Below, in pieces: positions 45,601-51,757 of a stretch of 64,000 bases of DNA. The stretch's first letter is position 1. Each line of letters opens with the position of its first letter. Source of the stretch: Saccharina japonica (taxonomy: Eukaryota; Sar; Phaeophyceae; Laminariales; Laminariaceae); the NCBI GenBank assembly GCA_008828725.1, contig MEHQ01002413.1:205401-269400 (forward strand), read 5' to 3'. Both the position numbers and the translations under genes were made by a program. Under the pieces are notes generated by a model. That model searched no databases and was not told the origin of the DNA. It was given only the letters and a program-made list of their open reading frames with translations.

Positions 45601-46801
45601 AGGTAGGTGTGTATCGAAATATAGTACCAAAACATAAGCAGTCCCAGTGATATTTCGTAGGATGCCTGGCTCGGCGTTGCGATCGGGGGGGGTGGTAACA
45701 TGAGTTTAGTTTAGGCGCTCTATACGACGTTCACGAAAAATCAAGTGCCGACCGGTTAGCAATTACACATGCTAGATAGGTGTGTTTGTAACCGTGGGAC
45801 GAGTCTAAGCACGCGCGCCCTCGCACCTTATTCACCGGCTCGTAGTAATAGTAGTAGTAGCTTCTCCGTCCCGCCCACCCAAAGGGATTGCCCAGAGATC
45901 ACCCCGCGAACCAACGGAAATAGGGCACGGGAGTGAACGAACAATGCGAGGGAAGCTCGTGTTTCGCCAAAGGGAAAAACATATCACGACATTACCCGTG
46001 AAGCTGAAATTGTTGTCGGACCCCGAGGGGGTGCATCTGTGGCCTTCGACGTCGATACTAGTAAACCCAAACTCTCGCAGAATCTGGAATCGAACACACG
46101 TTCGTACGATCGGTTCTGTACTTGTTTAGCTAGACCCCGGTGCCATAATACCCCCCCCCCCACTCCCCACACCCCCCTGGTTGGTGAAAACCCAACGTGC
46201 TCCGTCCCGGCATTGTAGGGATGCGAGGGTCTATGGCCATACGACTACGGCCGTGGAAGACATGAGTACACCCCCACTCCCCATCCCCCCCCTACCTCCT
46301 TGTTTGTTCCCTATAACGTAGAAGAATGTCACAGCTCGGAACCAACGAAGACACGTCTAACGTACAATTATCGTATCTACCGAGTAGAAGACGGCCCTCT
46401 AACTTCAAAAATCCAGACGGTCTACATAGTAAGTGACCCAGCAATGTCCTGGTATTGCACATTATTCGCGAGAAGGTAGATCAAGGGTTTGCGGAAAGAA
46501 GGGAATGCGCCGGAAGCTTTCCGTACCTTAGGAGGTGCGATCGGGGCTCCCTCAACACCGTGATGAAATTGATGTTGTCCGGGTCTCGCATGATGCCTCG
46601 GTAGCTTTCTCGCGCATCGGACCATGTGCCATGGTAGTTGCCGTTAGGGGAGATGTGGTAGTGCATGATGTCTACACGCTCGAACATCCCCTGCTCAACC
46701 TGGTCGTCGAGATCGTTCATAGAGATCGTCGGTCGGCAGGCATCAAGACCCGACCGGGGATACGTTTCATTTTCGATAGGGGTAGCACTCCTCGAGTCCA
46801 G
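36571..46801 (-). CDS. galactose-3-O-sulfotransferase-like gene, six exons, 5' end missing
   Basis: Host gene on the minus strand, joined from 46,801-46,527, 45,860-45,827, 43,386-43,243, 41,225-41,055, 39,290-39,216 and 36,687-36,571. The sum is 816 nt: 271 residues plus TAA, with frame kept at every junction. The product resembles the Gal-3-O-sulfotransferase family (PF06990): Golgi type II membrane enzymes moving sulfate from PAPS to galactose-containing glycans. Family marks: FITVLREPRSHLLS near residues 79-92 (3'-phosphosulfate-binding block), LSIEDFL, RNTLSSEFG, FLTERYDEGLMALRRVLGW (family FDESL block) and LDRLLYHAVKEEYEK. The 5' PAPS loop (KTGS-type) and membrane anchor should lie in upstream exons I could not place. 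Introns are 666-2,528 nt and filled with transposons. One uses GC-AG. A role in sulfated wall polysaccharides is inference. Confidence 0.85.
37206..37397 (+). CDS. short ORF inside sulfotransferase intron, unknown
   Basis: ATG-started frame of 63 residues, MQVHWAAQKENSILLRNNLR..., with fairly protein-like composition and a TAG stop. Opposite strand to the host gene. No family recognised. It could be a transposon relic or chance. Confidence 0.2.
   Translation: MQVHWAAQKENSILLRNNLRAVSAADGMDQTKFSKLLGNAARFHSSFENKAIIPRLQYEISAR
37887..38137 (+). mobile_element. M1 MITE, full copy
   Basis: 251 bp. Ends GACGCATGCTACGATAGAGG and CCTCTAGCGTAGCACGCGTC are terminal inverted repeats. Flanked by GATA on both sides, a 4-bp target duplication. 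Inner marks: GAGCTCTTCGCTCAAGGAGC, CCGACGAATTTGGGTTAAGG and CCGATCGTTCAGAAAACGAC. No ORF. It lies in the last intron of the sulfotransferase gene. Confidence 0.85.
38641..38890 (+). mobile_element. M1 MITE, full copy
   Basis: 250 bp, closely similar to 37,887-38,137 along its length, in the same intron and orientation. Flanks are ACGT and CCGT, a nearly matching 4-bp pair. Confidence 0.85.
38992..39190 (+). repeat. R5 dispersed repeat, next to exon E
   Basis: Contains GATGACAGCTTTAATAG, GCATTGTAGGGATGCGAGGG, CATACGACTACGGCC and a C-tract. Copies are at 46.18-46.29 kb, 46.81-46.91 kb (inverted) and 47.97-48.21 kb (inverted). The C-tract end stops about 10 bp from the donor of exon E. Confidence 0.7.
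39216..39290 (-). CDS. sulfotransferase exon E (75 nt, phase 0-0)
   Basis: Acceptor TTGTTGACACAG, donor GAGAAG|GTATGC. Encodes 25 residues, VQNQIDELTQLDRLLYHAVK.... The YxxL-like LDRLLYHAVKEEYEK aligns with the family's LDSHLYRHFN...FW segment. Confidence 0.82.
40040..40127. repeat. short hairpin repeat (family H), copy 1
   Basis: Self-complementary: GGACTGCAGTCCCGTTCTGG faces CCCCAAAACGGGACTCCAGTCC across about 35 bp. It is preceded by an M1 left end (GCGTGCTACGATAGAGGCAG). The same hairpin occurs at 48.68, 48.80, 58.76 and, worn, 59.97 kb. Confidence 0.8.
40526..40812 (+). mobile_element. M1 MITE, long variant
   Basis: Starts GACGCATGGTACGGTAG and ends CTCTGTCGTAGCACGCGTC. Carries the M1 inner order (GTGCACCGTG, AAGGAGCTC, CCGATGAGCAACCCCATGG, GGTGAGGAGCC). 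287 bp, in the GC-AG intron. A worn remnant follows at about 40,880-41,015. Confidence 0.75.
41055..41225 (-). CDS. sulfotransferase exon D (171 nt, phase 0-0)
   Basis: Acceptor GAGGCACACAG, then VFLTERYDEGLMALRRVLGW..., 57 residues ending DDLPEE. The donor is GAG|GCAAGT, a non-canonical GC donor with an otherwise perfect consensus. This exon carries the most family-specific block. Confidence 0.88.
41595..41775 (+). mobile_element. tRNA-derived SINE, body without head
   Basis: GTTGACGAGGGAAGAAAGTGC, ATCTTCTCGCGATAAAAATGC, GACCCCGGATCTGAGTTACG and AATGAATGGGATGGA, then an A-rich tail and (TA)n. M1 remnants lie on its right (GGTGCACCTCTGCCGTAGC at 41,980-42,000). Confidence 0.7.
42005..43200. 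other. intronic repeat mosaic
   Basis: Within the intron between exons C and D. Holds an M1 right end (CTCTATCGTAGCACGCGTC near 42,693-42,713), TTTTTGGGTGATCAACGCTGAA (42.65 kb, also at 61.47 kb) and a GAGTGACTACATAATTCG...AAGTCACTCGCCCGAGTGGCG segment (42.84-43.01 kb) related to 23.8 kb. No gene. Confidence 0.5.
43243..43386 (-). CDS. sulfotransferase exon C (144 nt, phase 0-0)
   Basis: Acceptor CTGCTCTCGACCAG, donor AAGCTG|GTGAGA. Encodes 48 residues, LSIEDFLAEGRG...RNTLSSEFG...LIANDLPSFKL. A stop codon in the same frame lies just before the acceptor, which fixes the exon start. Confidence 0.85.
43477..44093 (-). mobile_element. M1 MITE (minus) interrupted by a SINE
   Basis: GACGCGCTACGACGGAGCTAGCAC on the left and GTGCACCTCGATCGTAGCATGCGTC on the right are M1 ends in reverse orientation. 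The inside splits at about 43,599-43,934, where a SINE entered. The element ends 91 bp from the acceptor of exon C. Confidence 0.75.
43600..43934 (+). mobile_element. tRNA-derived SINE, best-preserved copy
   Basis: Head 43,600-43,669: GCCCCGG pairs with CCGGGGT at the end of the head as an acceptor stem, with A-box-like TAGAGTAGTGG and B-box-like GGATCGAATCC. The body follows the family order, and the tail is GATAATAAATGGGATGGA with A-rich sequence. ATTGTT occurs on both sides (43,593-43,598 and 43,933-43,938), a 6-bp target duplication. About 335 bp, inside an M1 element. Confidence 0.85.
44763..45010 (+). mobile_element. LINE fragment, C-terminal end of ORF2
   Basis: The frame reads GECERYKEKRDVLEEEM...ILGDRWWPQAAKQEG...KRFLCNIWKQRNER, the usual C-terminal Cys-containing and IWxxR region after reverse transcriptase in LINEs. 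Only the tail is present, inside the intron between exons B and C and opposite in strand. A short duplication (CGAAAGGGATGCGTGGTCAATGG) follows. Confidence 0.65.
45440..45577 (+). mobile_element. M1 MITE, right part
   Basis: CCGACGGTTTTGGGTTAAGG and AAAAAGTGCTACCCCTATAATAGCACGCGTC match the right half of M1. The left half was not recognised. Confidence 0.6.
45827..45860 (-). CDS. sulfotransferase microexon B (34 nt)
   Basis: One base completing a Ser codon (AG+C), then 11 codons, YYYYYYEPVNK, and the donor AAG|GTGCGA. It is the only piece I found in the intervening 3.1 kb that has the required phases (one base in, phase 0 out) and supplies the aromatic stretch expected between LREP and the LSIEDFL segment. 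The acceptor is GAGAAG, a NAGNAG tandem; using the first AG would insert one Arg. Confidence 0.75.
46180..46290 (+). repeat. R5 dispersed repeat fragment
   Basis: CATTGTAGGGATGCGAGGGTCTATGGCC and CATACGACTACGGCCGTGGAAGACATGAG between C-tracts. Same family as 38,992-39,190, within the intron between exons A and B. Confidence 0.7.
46527..46801 (-). CDS. sulfotransferase exon A (275 nt, phase 0 to 2)
   Basis: Starts after ...CTCCCTAAGTTGTAG and ends CTCCTAAG|GTACGG. It encodes 91 residues plus two bases, including ISMNDLDDQVEQGMFERVDI, MHYHISPNGNYHGTW and NINFITVLREPRSHLL. The internal ATG at 46,720 is a codon inside the exon, not the start. The upstream CAG sites give shorter exons in the same frame, but the protein-like reading continues to 46,801. 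Confidence 0.8.
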
Positions 46802-46805
46802 CTAC

Positions 46806-46928
46806 AACTTAGGGAGAGGGGGGAAGGAGGTGTACTTCATTTTCATGCTTGGCCGCAGTCGTATGACCATAAACCCCCGTACTCCTACAATGCCGGCGCG
46901 GAACAGGGAGGGGGGGGGGGGGGGGGGG
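46806..46928 (-). repeat. R5 fragment abutting the acceptor of exon A
   Basis: GGTGTACTTCATTTTCATG, GCCGCAGTCGTATGACCATA and CTCCTACAATGCCGG match R5 in reverse. Its G-rich end (AGGGAGAGGGGGGAAGGAGG), read on the gene's strand, is the pyrimidine tract directly before the acceptor of exon A. Confidence 0.65.
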
Positions 46929-46929
46929 N
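46929..46929. other. single-N ambiguity in a G-tract
   Basis: An N after about 18 G's. The join may hide missing sequence, just where upstream sulfotransferase exons are expected. Confidence 0.9.
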
Positions 46930-47974
46930 CTTTACGCACCACCAGTGGCGCATATAATAATATTTCACCAAAGACGCCCATTCCGGTGATTTACTCGTAG
47001 CTCAAAACGGTTGAGGCAGAAAATGAACAATTTGGGTGGGCAAGATCAACCGAAGGCTCCGACAACCAAACCAAAATGGTTGACGGAGAACTTTAATCTT
47101 CCGTGCATTACATTACATACATATATACCTGGTATACAAAATAAAAATAGAGTGCACTATTGATACTGCTGCTGTGTGTGTTCTTCACATGAAACCGTTC
47201 TTTCGTACATACCCGTCCAACAAATAACCATTTTCGCAATTCAGGGACAAACTTATTGGTGTACGGTAAATAACGCCAACCTCTTGCCCAATCAACCATG
47301 GCTAGGGATATACCTCTTCGTCTCGTACATAAACAGCGTGCGCTAACCATAGTGTCGCACAAGTGTCGCATAAGTCGTGCCACTATGTCCCGAAACATAA
47401 GCACCATTTTGACAACATATTAATGTGCAAACGTTCCTTATATATCTGGACAGAGTGCTCTACGGGAGGTTTCACGTTTTGACGTCATCAGTTTGGCGCT
47501 TGAGTTAATACCTTAAGTCCTGTGCTGCTGCTGTACTGCTGCTGCTGCCCTGTAAAACAGACGCACGTCTAATGTGTTACCCGCCCGGCGTTCCCCCGAC
47601 CCGAGCGCTACAAACTTCGCGACACACACGCGCCACGCTTCATTCCTACAGGGTCACACAGGGGCAAAAAAATGCACCGCACCCCCCGCATAAAATCGCC
47701 TCCATACACTCGTAGAGCCGTAAAAGAGCGTTGAGTTCGCACAGGGGTGCAATTGTTTTCTCGACATCGGTAAGGGTGGTGCTAACCAAAAAAGTCGGAC
47801 ATTATATTTTCGGAAGGAAGGCTCTCGACCAGATCTTAGCTCCGAAAACGCCGTGGTTCGGTATTTGGAGGAGAAACCTAAACCTTCTCCCGTTCAGGAA
47901 AATAAAAAATCCCGCGTCATTGCTTGAAGCGCTCCCATCTTTCCTCTGCAAACATAAAAATTGGCTACGTAGGG
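46930..47974. other. no gene assigned
   Basis: A 99-codon minus-strand frame (47,108-47,407) and CTG-rich sequence at 47.52 kb, without recognised family or splice-consistent exons. TGTGTGTTCTTCACATGAAACC at 47.17 kb resembles the start of R3 units. Confidence 0.35.
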
Positions 47975-48210
47975 GGGGGGCGGGGGGTACTCATGTCGTG
48001 CACGGCCGTAGTCATATGACCATAGACCCTCGCATCCCTACAATGCCGGGACGGAGCACGTTGGGTTTTCACCAACCAGGCAGACATTGCTTGCACCAAG
48101 CGCGAAACGCCGTGAGGTATTGGGCGAGTCGCATGGAGGGTGAGCTGCATCCTGCTAAGAACCGCCTCTGAGGCGGACTTGCATATGGACGACAGCTTTA
48201 ATGGTTGATT
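47975..48210 (-). repeat. R5 dispersed repeat, long copy
   Basis: Reverse orientation of 38,992-39,190 over nearly its whole length, including GGATGCAGCTCACCCTCCATGCG and a G-tract end. Both copies keep a short frame (MQLTLHATR.P.HG.SRLV), so R5 may once have encoded something. It is not enough for a gene call. Confidence 0.7.
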
Positions 48211-48682
48211 TATTTTCTGGTGTGGCCACTTCCAGAGACAGCAATGGGTACTACTATGTAACTGCCTCGCGGATGCCTTACCATATCAACACTACGTGAT
48301 ACGACCATTCCCCTTGTGCGGAGCAAAGGTTCTCCACCCCGCACAAATGATCTACTCGACCGCCAGCTTTGGTGACCGCCAAAACAAAAAATAAAACAAC
48401 GGCACCCTGGTTGTCTAGCTCACGCAGCGAGTGGCGTGTTTTACAGCGTCGTTGCCAACCGACGCCAACCCAACCTATAAAAGGGGGGGTAACTTTGGAG
48501 CGCCACGTTTTTCAGCCACCCCAGAACTACTCGGACGATAGGCTTACCTTTAACTGCCTGGTTTCGCTTCATGAACCGTCATGGGACTGTTCATCGACGC
48601 GTGCTACGATAGAGGCACTGTAGCATTGTTCAGCTGAAATTAATTCTGAATGATGCCAAAATCGTCATACTTTCATTCTTGG

Positions 48683-48771
48683 CCCTTTTGGAACTGCACT
48701 GTCCAAAACTAACTATTCCAGTCAAATTCCAGGTATTTTGTCCCCACATCGGGACTGGAGTCCTAAAAGGG
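48683..48771. repeat. hairpin repeat (family H), worn copy
   Basis: CCCTTTTGGAACTGCACTGTCC pairs loosely with CGGGACTGGAGTCCTAAAAGGG. Companion of the sharper copy at 48,803. Confidence 0.7.
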
Positions 48772-48802
48772 TCAGGTTCCAATATGTTTCATTTTATGGT
48801 TT

Positions 48803-48896
48803 AACCCTTATAGAACTGCAGTCCCGTTTTGGGGACAAACCACTCTAATTCTAAGTGATTTGTCCCCAAAAACGGGACTCCAGTCCGATAAGGGTT
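48803..48896. repeat. hairpin repeat (family H), sharp copy
   Basis: AACCCTTATAGAACTGCAGTCC facing GGACTCCAGTCCGATAAGGGTT, with CCCGTTTTGGGGACAAA / TTTGTCCCCAAAAACGGG inside. 94 bp, almost wholly self-complementary. Confidence 0.85.
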
Positions 48897-49023
48897 AAGG
48901 CGAAGGCCTTGTTCATCGGGTGGAACTTTTTTTTTTCCTTCAAAATCCGAGTTTTGGGTGGGGTATAGAGTTCCTCAAGTGACCACCCTTGTAAGGCAAA
49001 AAAACAATCATGGTGCACCTCTA

Positions 49024-49472
49024 ACAGCCGATTTTTCTAACTGAGAATTGCCTTTCCGATGAGAACGAAAATCGAGTTTGGTACTTTGTTATTGTTTTAT
49101 TAAGAGTTGTAGTTCGCTCACGATCAACATTTGACCCAGAAAATATGTTCCTCGATGGTAGGTATCGATCCACGAAAAACAAATCGAAATCAACCTTGAC
49201 AGGCTCGAAAAATCAAGGATTTAGGGGAATTTGCATTTATGAGCGAAGTACCTCGCCCATAAATCCAGATTTTCTGGGATCTTCGATATCTTGAGACTGC
49301 CGATGCCTATTTCCTCTTTTTTTGTTTTGTCATCGACGGGTGTCACAACTGACAATAGTTTACAGTGAAAAAAGTAACTGTGAGGGAAGTACATCTCCTA
49401 CAGTTCAAAAATCGATGTTTTCGATTTTCATTCTCACCGGAAAGGCAATTCTCAATTAGGAAAATCGGCTGT
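49024..49472. mobile_element. inverted-repeat element inserted in M1
   Basis: Ends ACAGCCGATTTTTCTAACTG and its near-perfect reverse complement, with the inverted similarity continuing about 55 bp (GAGAATTGCCTTTCC.ATGAGAA). CTCTA flanks both sides as a likely 5-bp target duplication and restores the M1 end when removed. Interior A/T-rich, no gene. Confidence 0.75.
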
Positions 49473-49745
49473 TCTCTATCGTAGCATGAGTCTAATGGTG
49501 TGGTAAGCTATTCGATGTCTCCACACTGGTAATTCAACGCCAAGATACTGTGCAAAGAGGCGGGAGAGGCTACCTGCGTGACTGGCGTGAGCGCGGCAGA
49601 GTTCGCGGTGCAAAACAGAGGTGCTGCCGAGAAGGCATAAGCAAGTGCAACGCATGTAGAGCGCTAAATTCGTTGGCCCGCTTAATATGGGTAAACGCGG
49701 AACAGCAAGACGTTTCTACGTACGGAAAACCCCGAAATGTCTCAC

Positions 49746-49799
49746 CTCCTCAGCAAGCAACTTGATGTCGGCTGTCCGCAGTCGACCGAGCTGCGCTAA
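49746..49799 (-). CDS. candidate exon, 18 codons, unknown or upstream sulfotransferase part
   Basis: Acceptor GTTGCCTCAG and donor GAGGAG|GTGAGA enclose 54 nt open only in phase 0: LAQLGRLRTADIKLLAEE. Both splice signals are good, and phase 0 is compatible with exon A of the sulfotransferase. The content is not the expected PAPS loop, so it may be an N-terminal exon or belong to a separate gene. Confidence 0.4.
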
Positions 49800-49960
49800 C
49801 TGAGGCAACGGGCGCCGTGTATCGGATGATGTCGAGGTGTGATATCAGGGTTCAGATAATACATATCAAGTGGAAAGGGACGGATAATCGCTGAAGGCGG
49901 GGGTGGGCCGGTGGCGTGGCAAACAAAGACCATGGCGGGCGTTCAAGCAACAGTGTCAAC

Positions 49961-50070
49961 CTTCGAAAAATGCGAATCATTCTCGTCGCGGATTATCAAC
50001 CGGGCACGTAGCTCGACGTCAGGAGTTTCGCTATACGAGCTTTGTGCAAGCTTTAAAGCTTGCAGGCTAG
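49961..50070 (-). CDS. candidate exon upstream of 49,799, unknown
   Basis: Acceptor GTATCGTCAG, donor TCGAAG|GTTGAC. It reads LQALKLAQSSYSETPDVEL...IIRDENDSHFSK and ends in phase 0, matching the 49,799-49,746 exon. An alternative acceptor (CTCTCAAG, 50,092) extends it in frame. Composition is protein-like; no family recognised. Confidence 0.4.
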
Positions 50071-50220
50071 CTGACGATACTATAGGCGGGACTTGAGAGT
50101 TGGGATTGTCCCGAAAAACAATAAACACCATATACATGGTTCGATCAAAACAGACGCGTTCTACTTATTGATGTGGAATGTTTTTTACTGGAACATTTCT
50201 GCCTAAAGAAACTACCACCC

Positions 50221-50320
50221 GGTGTGATAAATTTACTACGCGTTGTGATAAATATATCACGCGATGTGATAAATATATCACTCGGTGTGAACAATATATC
50301 ACCCGGTGTGATAAACATCC
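50221..50320. repeat. palindromic tandem array, GTGATAAATATATCAC unit
   Basis: Five units of about 21 bp. The best ones are GTGATAAATATATCAC, palindromic at GTGATA..TATCAC, with spacers CGC, CGCGAT, TCGGT and CCGGT. It lies upstream, on the minus strand, of the candidate exon at 50,070. A regulatory site array is possible but unproven. Confidence 0.8.
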
Positions 50321-50574
50321 ATATTGTGTTACACGGTATCTTCCGGTGGCACCTATACGAGCCATAGGATATACCGCTCGTCGGGTGGGGGTTACAATAC
50401 AGATTAGTCTCACTGAGGTATGGTGTTTAGACTAAAAACACGGAGCTTCAAAGAAACAAAAACGCCGAATACTAAATACCCCCCGCGTAGCGCGTGTCGG
50501 GCCAACACAAGGGCAGATGCGTACCCTCAGGTCGTGGCGTATGGCGTAGCGATAGAGGATGGCCGATAGAGAAG

Positions 50575-50769
50575 TAGAGCCCGTCTTGTGCGTTTTGACG
50601 AAAACAACGTCGCCCTCCTGACGAACGACAGGAGACCGAACGCGCGCGAGGGGGTCGTGGTACAGAAAGACGCGGACATGGAGTGTACGTTCGTCAGGCT
50701 ATCGAGCTCTACCCATGTACCTTATGCTCAACACGTTCAGGCGTATGTAGAGCGTTTTGCGTCGTGAGA
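50575..50769 (+). other. protein-like open stretch, unassigned
   Basis: A plus-strand frame ending TCG TGA at 50,769 reads VRFDENNVALLTNDRRP...CTFVRLSSSTHVPYAQ.... G/C-rich third positions set it apart from its A/T-rich surroundings. I see no start codon or clear acceptor, so it may be an exon, a relic or a foreign fragment. RFDENN resembles a stretch of ribosomal protein uL14, but the rest does not, so I do not assign it. Confidence 0.3.
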
Positions 50770-50846
50770 ATACGAGGGCCTTCTTCGGCGCAATTCCCGG
50801 AAGAGTTTCAGGGATCGCGGTGAATCAGCCATGACAAGGTTTCGCC

Positions 50847-51116
50847 ATGAGGATTAAACAATGGCAACATGTTTATTCCTCATTTGGTAACTTTGCTATG
50901 GTTGATTCACAGCGATTCCCGAACACTTCGGAAATTAACACGAAAAAGGTCCTGGCCAAAAACAAAAAAAACACACACACAGCCAGAAGAGCGCTTGAGA
51001 GCGTTCAACACCTGATAACAGACAAGCAAGATGCATTAAAACCACGAATTCTTCTCCGCCCTGCATCTCACAGCAAACACGCCTTCCTTACTATTTCGCC
51101 ACACTACACGTGCTAA
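50847..51116 (+). CDS. 89-aa ORF of unknown function
   Basis: ATG-to-TAA frame, MRIKQWQHVYSSFGNFAMVD...LESVQHLITDKQDALKPRIL.... Basic, without membrane segments or a recognised motif. It is followed at once by an M1-type element, so it could be an exon end or chance. Confidence 0.2.
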   Translation: MRIKQWQHVYSSFGNFAMVDSQRFPNTSEINTKKVLAKNKKNTHTARRALESVQHLITDKQDALKPRILLRPASHSKHAFLTISPHYTC

Positions 51117-51117
51117 A

Positions 51118-51481
51118 TAAAGCAGAGGTGCACCATTCCCCCCCCCCGAGATTCCTCGCTTGAGGAGCTCTATACTAATAGTAAGTCAAAAAATGATTTT
51201 AAGAAGAAAAAAAAGAAAACTAAAAAATAGGCAACCGGATGAAACCTCTCATGTCCTAGGTACGTAGTCTATACGCAAAGTCATATATTGTTAAAAACGA
51301 CGGATTGTATTCGGACGATATTTGGAGATTAACCGCTTTAGAAATGATCTCACAAATTTAGGGAAAACTACTTGGAATTAGTGTGGGACATTTTTTGTCG
51401 GTTCTGAATGGGTTAAGGAGCCTCGCCATTCAGAAAAATAAAATAGCAAAAAACGGTGACACCCCTATCGTAGCATGGGCC
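51118..51481 (+). mobile_element. M1 MITE, diverged copy
   Basis: GCAGAGGTGCACCATTC left part, GCTTGAGGAGCTC, GGTTAAGGAGCC, then CACCCCTATCGTAGCATG at the right. Contains a worn H-like segment at 51.36-51.41 kb. Confidence 0.6.
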
Positions 51482-51510
51482 ACACCCAGAAATAAGTACC
51501 CATTTTAGTA

Positions 51511-51682
51511 CAGGACACCTAATAAGAAACAGGCTAATAAGAAATCCGGGCTGAGATATAGAGGAAAATAGGAAATGCAGGAGTCGTTATATTGAAATAA
51601 GTGTAGGAAGCACCCTCTCTCAAATAAGAAATCCAGCCCGTGGACTAAACTTCCTGTTTCTTATTACCTCGTAGGTGTCCTG
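51511..51682 (+). mobile_element. TA-flanked MITE (family M2), best copy
   Basis: 172 bp. TA|CAGGACACCTAATAAGAAAC ... GTTTCTTATTACCTCGTAGGTGTCCTG|TA. Core GGAGTCGTTATATTGAAATAAG and CTCTCTCAAATAAGAAATCC. Confidence 0.85.
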
Positions 51683-51757
51683 TACTGTATACGTTGTTTT
51701 ATGGCGTCCATCTCATGGGAAAGCGCATCAGTATCCTCGTTGCACCCTTAACGTGGT

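Larger units (their letters stand above)
48596..49492 (-). mobile_element. M1 MITE with nested hairpins and an inverted-repeat insertion
   Basis: GACGCGTGCTACGATAGAGG on the left and CTCTATCGTAGCATGAGTC on the right. Inside are two H hairpins (48,683-48,771 and 48,803-48,896) and, in the right arm, the 449-bp element at 49,024-49,472. At least three insertion layers. Confidence 0.75.

Noticed and set aside
47304-47420. PAPS loop of the sulfotransferase, from a minus-strand reading GHSGTTYATLVRHYG
   Set aside because: It lacks the loop lysine, and the only nearby donor leaves the wrong phase for exon A; probably coincidence.
48361-48400. PAPS loop from a minus-strand reading VTKAGGRVDH
   Set aside because: The Thr/Ser after GG is absent and the downstream donor phase does not fit exon A.
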